The notes beneath the pieces are model-generated. The model was not told the DNA's origin. It made no database searches and saw nothing but the letters and a program-made list of their open reading frames with translations. Below are positions 1-5,902 of a stretch of 6,236 nucleotides of DNA, one piece after another; positions within the stretch are counted from its first letter, which is position 1, and every line of letters begins with the position of its first letter. The stretch comes from CAYLXP01 sp964387425 (GTDB lineage: Bacteria > Verrucomicrobiota > Kiritimatiellia > UBA8416), in assembly GCA_964387425.1 (NCBI GenBank), contig CAYLXP010000197.1, forward strand, positions 1 through 6,236. Reading direction: 5' to 3'. A program made the position numbers and the translations under genes.

Positions 1-1
1 G

Positions 2-601
2 TTCTGGGAGAGCGGATACAACCATGATCCCATCAACGACGGAGAGTATATCCGCGACTGGAATCTCAGGGTCGTTTACGGTTACTGGGATGCCCTCAAG
101 AACAACGCCAAAGCGTACCAGACGCATCGGATCAAGTGGCTGGCATATGTTTCCGGGAAGCGGGAATCGCGCCGCTTGCTGGGGGACGTGATCCTTGACG
201 GCCAGGATATTCTGAGCGGAAGAGAATTTGAAGACGGGTGTGTCCCCTTGACCTGGCGTCTGGATGTCCACCGCCCCGATCCGAGATACGTCAAAGAATT
301 CGAGGGTGATGAGTTCATTGCCGTAGCCGATGTGTACGGCAAAGAGGAGTCCAGGTATAAAGGCCCCTACTGGATGCCGTACCGTTGCCTCTACTCCAGG
401 GATGTCCCCAACCTGTTCATGGCCGGCAGGAACATCAGTACAACCCAGAGCGCCCTGGGCGCGGCCCGTGTGCAAAGGAACACCGGTATGCAGGGGGAGA
501 TCGTCGGAAAAGCGGCGGCCATTTGCATCGAACACAACGCGTCGCCGCGGGATGTCTACAAGGTTCATCTGGATAAATTGAAGACGCTCATGAAGGAATA
601 G
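2..601 (+). CDS. FAD-dependent oxidoreductase, C-terminal part (5' end outside window)
   Basis: The reading frame is open from base 2 to a TAG at 599-601, giving the last 199 residues of a larger protein. The end resembles the C-terminus of the FAD_oxidored (PF12831-like) flavoproteins: a PYRCLYSRDVPNLF stretch leads into MAGRNISTTQSALGAARV (fragment residues about 126-160), the segment that in this family closes over the FAD, followed by a helix rich in G and A (GEIVGKAAAIC). Earlier, GKRESRRLLGD (fragment residues 52-62) and WESGYNHD near the fragment start are also typical of this subfamily. The N-terminal GxGxxG dinucleotide-binding motif should lie upstream and cannot be checked, nor can a signal peptide. 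A TTG at 176 could open a shorter frame, but conserved sequence continues upstream of it, so it is not the start. The substrate is unknown; a role in oxidising a sugar or sugar derivative is inferred from the neighbours only. Confidence 0.85.
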   Translation, partial: FWESGYNHDPINDGEYIRDWNLRVVYGYWDALKNNAKAYQTHRIKWLAYVSGKRESRRLLGDVILDGQDILSGREFEDGCVPLTWRLDVHRPDPRYVKEFEGDEFIAVADVYGKEESRYKGPYWMPYRCLYSRDVPNLFMAGRNISTTQSALGAARVQRNTGMQGEIVGKAAAICIEHNASPRDVYKVHLDKLKTLMKE

Positions 602-660
602 GGATCAACAATTCACGGGAGGGTGCGGTGTAGCGCATGCCTGCTCGGAAGAAGTAGACA

Positions 661-679
661 GTCCTCACACTTAGAGGAC
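661..679. other. Small hairpin after the flavoprotein gene
   Basis: GTCCTC (661-666) and GAGGAC (674-679) form a perfect 6-bp stem with a 7-base loop, 60 bases after the flavoprotein stop. No T-tract follows, so it is not a classical intrinsic terminator. It could protect the 3' end of the transcript or be chance. Confidence 0.35.
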
Positions 680-703
680 GACAGGACATGAGAGATATGG
701 AGT

Positions 704-722
704 GCGGTGACGGAGTCACCGC
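704..722 (+). terminator. Left-arm hairpin, possible weak terminator
   Basis: A perfect 8-bp GC-rich stem with a GGA loop is followed directly by TTT (723-725), about 100 bases after the flavoprotein stop. The T-run is only three bases, so intrinsic termination would be weak. The primary reading is as one arm of the 698-836 element. Confidence 0.3.
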
Positions 723-811
723 TTTGGATTCAAGCGGAGCGTGACAGAGGGATAAGCCGTTGGTTGAGCCGAGCGCTATGTATGAACTCACGCGCTCCGC
801 GCTCGTGGAAA

Positions 812-830
812 GCGGCGATTTCATCGCCGC
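812..830 (-). terminator. Right-arm hairpin, mirror image of the left arm
   Basis: A perfect 8-bp stem with a TTC loop; read on the minus strand it is followed by TTT (809-811 complemented), exactly mirroring the left arm. On the plus strand it lies upstream of the Gfo/Idh gene and could form in its leader if transcription starts before it. A real termination function is doubtful because the T-run is so short. Confidence 0.25.
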
Positions 831-943
831 ACTCCAAAACGAGAGTCGAAATGGACGGTAAGGTCAGTCACCAAGAGAAATCTGTCTACCAAGACCGGGC
901 CACGTCGCTGGTAGGACGATGATCAAGAACTCAAGACGACAAC

Positions 944-948
944 AGGAG
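944..948 (+). promoter_or_regulatory. Ribosome binding site of the Gfo/Idh gene
   Basis: AGGAG lies 8 bases before the ATG at 957, a near-ideal Shine-Dalgarno sequence and spacing that fixes this start. Confidence 0.85.
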
Positions 949-956
949 ATACCGAT

Positions 957-2288
957 ATGACGAAACGCAAGGGAACGGAGAGTACGCTCAGTCGGCGTTC
1001 TTTTCTGGGTAACAGTGCAAAGGCTTGTGCGGTTCTGGGGATGCCGACGATCATCCCGGCATCGGCCCTGGGGCTTAACGGTGCCGTGGCGCCGAGCAAC
1101 CGGCTCACGATCGGGCATATCGGTTGCGGCAAGATTGGGTTCAGCCTGCGGGGCGGCTTTGCCGGACGCAGCCAGGTGGTGGCCTGCGCCGACCCGGAGA
1201 AGAACCGGCTGATCGAATACAAGCAGTACTATGAGAAGGCGCTTGCGGATCGATTGGGCAAGCAGAATGCGGTGGGCGTTGAGACCTATGAAAATTACCG
1301 GGATCTGCTGGCCCGCGACGATATTGACGGTGTGATCGTTGGGTCGCCCGACCACTGGCATGCCAATATGACCATCGATGCCTGTCGTGCGGGCAAGGAT
1401 GTCTACTGCGAGAAGCCGCTGACGCATACGCTTCAAGAGGCTTACGATGTGGTCGATGCGGTCCAGCGCTACGGGCGGGTGCTCCAGACCGGCAGCATGC
1501 AGCGTTCCTCGAGGGAGTTTCGGTTTGCTGTTGAGATGGTCCGCAACGGTCGCATCGGAAAGGTCCACACCATTAACGTCGACGTGGGCGGACCTCCCAG
1601 TTTCACCTACGATCTATGCGAAGAGCAGCAGAGCACATTCAACTGGGATCTCTGGTGCGGGCCGTCAGCGGTTCAGCCGTACAATTCAAGGATCGCGCCA
1701 CCGGACTCGGCCAAGGCCGGGTTTCCGGCCTGGCGCCGTTACAGCGATTATGGCGGCGGCGGGCAGTGCGACTTCGGGGCGCATATGTACGATATCGCGC
1801 AGTGGGGCCTCGGAAGAGACGGCGACTGTCCCGTGGAGGTGATCGCCCCGGTAGAGGGGGATCCGGATCGGGAGCATCTGACCTATCGCTATGATGACGG
1901 GGTGAAGATGGTGCGACGAGGCATCACCCAGTTTGAAGGTGCGAGGGGTGGATTGGAGTTCATCGGGGACAAGGGCGTGATCTACGTGAACCGTGGTAAG
2001 CTCGAGACGACTCCGGGCCATCTCAAGAATGAGCCGACCCGCGGTGACGAGGAGACGGTCTACTATTCGACCGATCATCGAGTGGACTTCCTCAACTGCA
2101 TGAAGACGCGACAGAAACCGATCTGTAACGAGGTTGTTGGCGCGTCAACGGCGGTGATCTGCCATCTCGGCAATATCGCGTACCGTACCGGGCAGTCCTT
2201 CACGTTCGACTACGCCAAGGGCGTTACCGATAACGCGATTGCCAACCGGTACCTGGATCCGCCCAAGCGGGCGGGGTATGTGGTGTAG
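957..2288 (+). CDS. Tat-exported Gfo/Idh/MocA-family oxidoreductase
   Basis: A complete 443-residue protein with an ATG start behind a strong ribosome binding site and a TAG stop at 2286-2288. The N-terminus has a twin-arginine signal: SRRSFLG at residues 12-18, then a moderately hydrophobic stretch to about residue 40, with possible cleavage near AVA (43-45). The Rossmann domain follows: IGHIGCGKIG (52-61) carries the GxGxxG nucleotide-binding motif, then GSPDHWH (129-135) and CEKPLTHT (151-158) with the family's conserved lysine K153. The C-terminal domain has WDLWCGPS (230-237) and GGGGQCDFGAHMYDIAQWGL (266-285); D272 and H276 have the D-x3-H spacing that with the EKP lysine forms the K/D/H catalytic set of inositol dehydrogenase-like enzymes. 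It probably oxidises or epimerises a sugar or glycoside using NAD(P). Tat export suggests folding with bound cofactor, as in Zymomonas glucose-fructose oxidoreductase. Substrate unknown; GH109-type glycosidases are related, but nothing visible favours that. Confidence 0.92.
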   Translation: MTKRKGTESTLSRRSFLGNSAKACAVLGMPTIIPASALGLNGAVAPSNRLTIGHIGCGKIGFSLRGGFAGRSQVVACADPEKNRLIEYKQYYEKALADRLGKQNAVGVETYENYRDLLARDDIDGVIVGSPDHWHANMTIDACRAGKDVYCEKPLTHTLQEAYDVVDAVQRYGRVLQTGSMQRSSREFRFAVEMVRNGRIGKVHTINVDVGGPPSFTYDLCEEQQSTFNWDLWCGPSAVQPYNSRIAPPDSAKAGFPAWRRYSDYGGGGQCDFGAHMYDIAQWGLGRDGDCPVEVIAPVEGDPDREHLTYRYDDGVKMVRRGITQFEGARGGLEFIGDKGVIYVNRGKLETTPGHLKNEPTRGDEETVYYSTDHRVDFLNCMKTRQKPICNEVVGASTAVICHLGNIAYRTGQSFTFDYAKGVTDNAIANRYLDPPKRAGYVV

Positions 2289-2298
2289 GGGGAGGGGA

Positions 2299-2347
2299 AG
2301 TTATCAGTTACCAGTTACCAGTTATCAGTGGTCAGTATTCAGTATTC
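2299..2347. repeat. Tandem heptamer array, seven units
   Basis: Seven 7-base units run without a gap from 2299, 10 bases after the Gfo/Idh stop: AGTTATC, AGTTACC, AGTTACC, AGTTATC, AGTGGTC, AGTATTC, AGTATTC. A degraded eighth unit (AGTGCAT) follows at 2348-2354. All seven match AGTNNYC. This resembles the short tandemly repeated heptamers seen in intergenic DNA of various bacteria. Copy number probably varies by slippage. The function, if any, is unknown. Confidence 0.85.
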
Positions 2348-2368
2348 AGTGCATGAGGATCGGTTGAG

Positions 2369-2432
2369 GAGAACGGCGACGAGATCGGAAGACGAGCAGC
2401 GATTGTCCCCTCGTTCACCGTTCTCGTCGCCG
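2369..2432. repeat. Inverted repeat with two overlapping, competing pairings
   Basis: CGGCGACGAG (2374-2383) pairs perfectly with CTCGTCGCCG (2423-2432), a 10-bp stem with a 39-base loop. An overlapping 8-bp stem is also possible: GAGAACGG (2369-2376) with CCGTTCTC (2418-2425). The two stems share bases on both sides (2374-2376 and 2423-2425), so they cannot fully coexist. The spacer also carries a direct repeat GTCCCCTC at 2405-2412 and 2447-2454. No T-tract follows, so this is not a standard terminator. It may be a switching leader structure or a decayed repeat element. Confidence 0.55.
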
Positions 2433-2456
2433 CTATCGTCCACCGGGTCCCCTCCG

Positions 2457-2493
2457 GATTACGATAACGGGCGACGATTACGGAATACGATTT
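2457..2493. repeat. Degenerate GATTAC-like short repeats
   Basis: The stretch reads as GATTAC, GATAAC, GGGCGAC, GATTAC, GGAATAC, GATTT, a decayed 6-7-base periodicity just upstream of the ThuA gene. Two near-identical 8-base units follow at 2512-2527 (AGTTGATC, AGTTGATA). Low-complexity DNA here argues against the in-frame TTG at 2492 being the true start of the next gene. Confidence 0.5.
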
Positions 2494-2529
2494 GGAGAGC
2501 ATGACGTTACAAGTTGATCAGTTGATAGT

Positions 2530-2534
2530 AAGGA
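2530..2534 (+). promoter_or_regulatory. Ribosome binding site deciding the ThuA-protein start
   Basis: AAGGA ends 8 bases before the ATG at 2543. This supports ATG 2543 over the in-frame TTG at 2492 and ATG at 2501, which would add 17 or 14 residues encoded by repeat-like DNA ahead of a normal signal peptide. Confidence 0.75.
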
Positions 2535-2542
2535 CAGAACAA

Positions 2543-5500
2543 ATGATATCACACACACATAGACGAAGACTCCTAACGGTGGCGGGGTTGGCCTTGCTGC
2601 AGGTTGCAACGGTCCATGCCCAGAAGACCGAGGCGGATGTGCGGGTGGTTACGGATGCGAACCGGGCGGCGATCGAGGCGGCGATGCCGGCCGGGTTGCT
2701 GGTGCCGGCGAAGCAGCCGCGCCGGATCCTGGTGCTCAGCCGGTCGATGGGCTACTACCACAAAGCCACGCCGTTGGGGAAAGTGTTCTTCGACAATGTG
2801 CAGAAGACGTTCAAGGACTACACCTTCGTCCTGTCCGATGAGCCGAAGGATTACACACCTGAGAACCTCAAGCAGTATGACGCGCTTATTCTGAACAACG
2901 GAACAGGCGTTCATAAGCTGCTAACGGATGCGGCGACCCAGAAGGGCATCATTCAGTTCGTGCAGGACGGCGGCGGCATCATGTGCATTCACGCGGCATC
3001 GGATGGCGGCTGGCCTGAATACAACGAGATGATCGGCAGCCGGTTTGCCGGGCATCCCTGGGGCGCTGGTGGCACGCATGCGTTCCTGAATGAACAGCCT
3101 GCGCACGGGATGACGAAACAGTTTGGGTCTGCCTTCCCGTTCAGGGATGAGATCTATATCTCAAGAGACTATTTTGACCGTGAGAAGTTCAGGGTCCTCA
3201 TCAGCATGGACTTGTCTGACAAGGAGACGGCTTCCAAACCCGACGGCAAGACAAGACGGCACGACATGGACTATTCGGTCTCGCATGTCCGGGCATTCGG
3301 CGAAGGTCGGGTCTTCTATACGAGCTTCGGGCACACCGACCAAGCCTACTTCGATAACAGCGTGCTGACCCACTACCTGGCGGGTATTCAGTACGTCGCC
3401 GGCGATCTCGAGATCGAGGATGCACCGATCGCATTCTATGACCGCCTGAAGGCGCATGACGGACCGCTCTACGTGGAAGCGAAACTGAAGCTGGTCAACA
3501 TGATCCGCTCTGCGGACACCCCGGAGAAGAAGCAGGAGCTCGCCGCCCTCTGTACGAAGCTGATCAAGGACCACAGCGCCACGGCGGCAAGCCGGCAACT
3601 GGCGATCGAGTCGCTTTCGCGTTTCGCAACAGCAGATTCCCTGCAGGTCGTTGCCGGGGTCTTGGCCGAGACCTCGATTCAGCACGTGGCACTGCTATTC
3701 ATTTCTGAACATGCAGATGACAAGGCCTTCAGCGAGATCGCGGAGCAGACGTGGGGCAAGCTGGATGATGCGGGTAAGGCCGCTGTCATCACGGCCATGG
3801 GGGCACGCGGCAGCGCGTTTGCAGACAAGCTTCTGGCGCTGGCGAAGCAAGGACCCGTACCCACTCGCACGGCGGCGATCATAGCCCTGGGGCGCTGTGG
3901 CGCAAAGCAACACGCCGATGCGCTTCTGAAACTCGCCGATGCCGGATTGGCAGCGGTGCGTGATGCCGCGGTCGTTGATATTGCCGGCAGGCTGGCTGCT
4001 GCGGAGGCCGGTCCGCTATATGCGCACCTGCTGACACGCAGCCGTTCGGTTCCGGTCAGACAGGCTGCCCTGCTCGGGGTGGTACGATCAGTCCCGTCGA
4101 AGAGTGAGGCGCTGGTCCTACGCTACCTGTCCGGTTCCGACGAGGCGATGACGCAAACGGCTATCATGGCCTCGGCCCTGGTGCAGGGTGGGGCGATGAC
4201 GCGTAAGCTCGCGGAGCTTGCAGCCGATGAAGCCAATCCCAATGGCGTTGCGTTGGTGAATGCCCTGGGCCGACGGGATGGTCCTGACGTGATCTCCGCC
4301 CTTGAGAAACTGCTCGAGGTGCCGGCGGTGAGAATCGACGCGATCAAGATGCTCGCCGTTGCCGGCGGCGCCGGCCAAGTGCCGACGTTGGTGGGCATGA
4401 TGACCGAAGGGGACGGGGATTCCCGGGAGGCCGCCACAGATGCGCTCATTCGCCTGCGGGGGGATGGCGTTGACCAGGCTATCGCGGATCTGGTTGTCAA
4501 CGGGCCGGCCAACGCCCGCCTGGCGCTTCTGAATATCTGCGATGACCGGCGGACGCCCGTCCTTGCCCGGACTGCAGCGCAGTTCATCGCTTCCGAAGAC
4601 AGCAAGATGGCGTCGGCGGCCCTGAAAGCCGTTGCGTTGGGCGGCTCCAAGCCAGAGTTCGAGACCCTGTGCGCACTGGTTCTCAACGATCCAGGGAACA
4701 GCAAGGTCGTTGGTGCACTCGGCAAACTGGGGTCGCGTTTGGGTGACGATGATGCCGTGGTTGCGGCGTTGGTAAGTCATGCGAAGCGTGCGACGCCCAA
4801 GGCGAAACCCGCATTTGTGAAATTGCTGAGCGGGTATCCGGTACCGGCTGCAGAGACCTGTCTGGTGAGCCTGGTTTCGGGACAGACTGCGGAGACGGAA
4901 CTTGCCGCCGTGAAGATGCTCGTGGGGTGGGGGAACGCCACGTCGTTGCAGGCGCTGCTCGGGGCCTGCGAGAAGGGGCAGACGGAGGCTATCAGGGATC
5001 TTGCCTATAAGGGCGTTTCTGAAATGACGGCGAATGATCGTACGGTTGCGCCGCAGGACAGACTCGCGACGCTCAGCGCGCTCCTGGAGAAGGCCGTGAC
5101 GGACAAGCAGCTTGTTTCCGTACTGAACGCGCTTGCCAATGTGCCGGATGCCGGTGTGGAGGCGTTGGCGAAGAGGTATGAGGCGCATGCCGGCGCCGGG
5201 GTGGCGGACGCGGCGAAGGCGGCGGTGAGCGGCAGCGCTGAGCTGATGAGCAAGGTCGACTGGGTTTTTAGTTCCAATTTCAACAACAATCCGAGCGAGC
5301 ATAAGCGGATGGTGGACCTGGATCCCGAGACCCGTTGGACCAGCAAAGCGTACATGGTCAAATCTGACGCCATGTGGATCACGGTGGACCTGGGCTACGA
5401 GCAGGCTGTCACGTCCGTGGTTCTTGATGCGGCACCTTCAAGGGGTGACTTCCCCCGGACGTATGAGCTCTACGTGTCCAACGATCCGGACAACTTCGGG

Positions 5501-5650
5501 GCACCGGCCGCTTCCGGGAAGGGTGCAACGCTCACGGATATCACCTGCGACGCGACCGGACGCTACCTGAAGATCGTGCAGACAGGAAAAGAGGGGCCAT
5601 ACTGGTCAATCCACGAACTGAAGATCAACGGCCGCCCGAGGGAGAAGTAG
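2543..5650 (+). CDS. Secreted ThuA-domain / HEAT-repeat / F5/8 type C (discoidin) protein
   Basis: A 1035-residue protein from ATG 2543, ending in two in-frame TAG codons (5648-5653). Residues 1-26 form a Sec signal peptide: RRR at 7-9, a hydrophobic core LLTVAGLALLQV, cleavage after VHA (24-26). Residues about 61-288 are ThuA-like (PF06283-type): RILVLSRSMGYYH at 61-73, DGGGIMCIHAASDGG at 142-156, FAGHPWG at 168-174, RDEIY at 201-205, and GEGRVFYTSFGHTDQAYF at 253-270 near its end. Residues about 330-890 are alanine- and leucine-rich helix pairs of HEAT type, probably more than ten repeats and a likely protein-binding scaffold. From about 903 to 1031 is an F5/8 type C (discoidin-like) beta domain containing DLDPETRWTS, WITVDLGYEQAVTSVVL and YWSIHELKING, a fold that commonly binds carbohydrates. 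Unlike many large PVC proteins with ThuA domains, it has no CxxCH haem motif. The ThuA name comes from rhizobial trehalose use; the reaction here is unknown. A periplasmic or surface role in glycan processing is inferred. Confidence 0.9.
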   Translation: MISHTHRRRLLTVAGLALLQVATVHAQKTEADVRVVTDANRAAIEAAMPAGLLVPAKQPRRILVLSRSMGYYHKATPLGKVFFDNVQKTFKDYTFVLSDEPKDYTPENLKQYDALILNNGTGVHKLLTDAATQKGIIQFVQDGGGIMCIHAASDGGWPEYNEMIGSRFAGHPWGAGGTHAFLNEQPAHGMTKQFGSAFPFRDEIYISRDYFDREKFRVLISMDLSDKETASKPDGKTRRHDMDYSVSHVRAFGEGRVFYTSFGHTDQAYFDNSVLTHYLAGIQYVAGDLEIEDAPIAFYDRLKAHDGPLYVEAKLKLVNMIRSADTPEKKQELAALCTKLIKDHSATAASRQLAIESLSRFATADSLQVVAGVLAETSIQHVALLFISEHADDKAFSEIAEQTWGKLDDAGKAAVITAMGARGSAFADKLLALAKQGPVPTRTAAIIALGRCGAKQHADALLKLADAGLAAVRDAAVVDIAGRLAAAEAGPLYAHLLTRSRSVPVRQAALLGVVRSVPSKSEALVLRYLSGSDEAMTQTAIMASALVQGGAMTRKLAELAADEANPNGVALVNALGRRDGPDVISALEKLLEVPAVRIDAIKMLAVAGGAGQVPTLVGMMTEGDGDSREAATDALIRLRGDGVDQAIADLVVNGPANARLALLNICDDRRTPVLARTAAQFIASEDSKMASAALKAVALGGSKPEFETLCALVLNDPGNSKVVGALGKLGSRLGDDDAVVAALVSHAKRATPKAKPAFVKLLSGYPVPAAETCLVSLVSGQTAETELAAVKMLVGWGNATSLQALLGACEKGQTEAIRDLAYKGVSEMTANDRTVAPQDRLATLSALLEKAVTDKQLVSVLNALANVPDAGVEALAKRYEAHAGAGVADAAKAAVSGSAELMSKVDWVFSSNFNNNPSEHKRMVDLDPETRWTSKAYMVKSDAMWITVDLGYEQAVTSVVLDAAPSRGDFPRTYELYVSNDPDNFGAPAASGKGATLTDITCDATGRYLKIVQTGKEGPYWSIHELKINGRPREK

Positions 5651-5678
5651 TAGCGTGGCAGGATGGAACGCGCGGGCT

Positions 5679-5740
5679 GGGGCAAGCTGCCTCAGTTGCG
5701 GCGCAACTGGGCTACATGTAGCCCGCTCGCGCCGCGAGCG
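5679..5740. repeat. Cluster of four end-to-end short palindromes
   Basis: Four inverted repeats tile this stretch and share a base at each junction. (a) 5679-5693 is a 6-pair stem (one G-T) around AGC. (b) 5693-5709 is CAGTTGCG, central G, CGCAACTG. (c) 5709-5724 is the perfect 16-base palindrome GGGCTACATGTAGCCC. (d) 5724-5740 is CGCTCGCG, central C, CGCGAGCG. A weaker 6-bp pair follows directly (AGGCTC 5741-5746 with GAGCCT 5772-5777). The cluster starts 29 bases after the ThuA-protein stop. No T-tract follows, so it is not a standard terminator. It looks like an interspersed palindromic repeat or a multi-site protein-binding or RNA-processing region; its dispersal in the genome is untested. 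Confidence 0.7.
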
Positions 5741-5826
5741 AGGCTCTGCTGGCACGTTCTCAGAGAGAAATGAGCCTGTAACGTCAATGAGATGCCGCCT
5801 TCCAGCCGTCGCCCAGAGGGCTTCCT

Positions 5827-5838
5827 CCTCGGCCGAGG
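5827..5838. repeat. 12-base perfect palindrome
   Basis: CCTCGGCCGAGG is a perfect palindrome 65 bases before the sulfatase start. It could be an operator-like site or chance in GC-rich DNA. No second copy is seen nearby, although CGAGGCT occurs at both 5834-5840 and 5739-5745. Confidence 0.3.
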
Positions 5839-5892
5839 CTACGGCGATCAAGATGGCGGACAAGAAAGGCGGAACAACATACGGATGTTAAG

Positions 5893-5897
5893 AGGAG
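5893..5897 (+). promoter_or_regulatory. Ribosome binding site of the sulfatase gene
   Basis: AGGAG, within AGAGGAGAAG, lies 5 bases before the GTG at 5903 and supports that codon as the start. A short hairpin (AACAT 5876-5880 with ATGTT 5885-5889) sits just upstream. Confidence 0.8.
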
Positions 5898-5902
5898 AAG
5901 AC

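Larger units (their letters stand above)
698..836. repeat. Nested inverted-repeat element (paired REP-like or MITE-like)
   Basis: The element begins TGGAGTGCGG (698-707) and ends with its reverse complement CCGCACTCCA (827-836). The outer arms, 698-725 against the reverse complement of 809-836, match at 23 of 28 positions. Each arm contains its own perfect 8-bp hairpin with a 3-base loop: 704-711/715-722 (GCGGTGAC/GTCACCGC, loop GGA) and 812-819/823-830 (GCGGCGAT/ATCGCCGC, loop TTC). Four of the five differences between arms are two compensatory base-pair changes (T708-A718 versus C816-G826; C711-G715 versus T819-A823), and the fifth lies in the loop. A third pair, GCGGAGCG (734-741) with CGCTCCGC (793-800), nests inside. 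This fits two REP-like units in opposite orientation (BIME-like) or a small non-autonomous element. No convincing target-site duplication is visible; GAGAG at 690-694 and 841-845 is too weak. Mobility and copy number are inference. Confidence 0.75.
602..956. other. 355-base spacer without a credible gene
   Basis: No credible coding sequence lies between the flavoprotein stop and the next start. The short frames crossing it on both strands lack ribosome binding sites and recognisable protein character. It holds a small hairpin at 661-679, a nested inverted-repeat element at 698-836, and about 120 bases (837-956) with no obvious structure except the Shine-Dalgarno site at 944-948. The promoter of the next gene is presumably in 837-940, but I could not pick a convincing -35/-10 pair. 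Confidence 0.7.

Noticed and set aside
690..845. GAGAG on both sides of the inverted-repeat element as a target-site duplication
   Set aside because: Only five low-complexity bases, set 3 and 4 bases away from the element ends; easily chance.
707..922. A 71-codon plus-strand frame (and a minus-strand frame 588-824) in the first spacer
   Set aside because: They consist mostly of the inverted-repeat element and lack start signals or protein-like character.
864..1568. A 234-codon open frame on the minus strand over the Gfo/Idh gene start
   Set aside because: It is antisense to the Tat signal and Rossmann motifs of a clear gene and has no family character; a shadow frame.
2299..2347. CRISPR array
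   Set aside because: The 7-base units are contiguous with no unique spacers, and no cas gene is present.
2492..2542. An upstream TTG (and ATG 2501) start for the ThuA protein
   Set aside because: The added residues come from repeat-like DNA, there is no good ribosome binding site, and they would displace a normal signal peptide; AAGGA before ATG 2543 fits better.
4118..5302. A 394-codon open frame on the minus strand inside the ThuA-HEAT gene
   Set aside because: It lies wholly antisense to a well-supported repeat-rich gene, is rich in R, H and P as expected of a GC-biased shadow frame, and shows no recognisable domain.
5709..5740. Intrinsic terminator of the ThuA-protein gene
   Set aside because: The GC-rich hairpins are not followed by a T-tract (the next bases are AGGCTC), so a standard rho-independent terminator cannot be claimed.
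5606..5891. Short open frames on both strands (minus 5606-5863, plus 5655-5891) in the ThuA-sulfatase spacer
   Set aside because: Both run through the palindrome cluster, have no strong ribosome binding site and no recognised protein family; such frames are typical by-products of GC-rich palindromic repeats.
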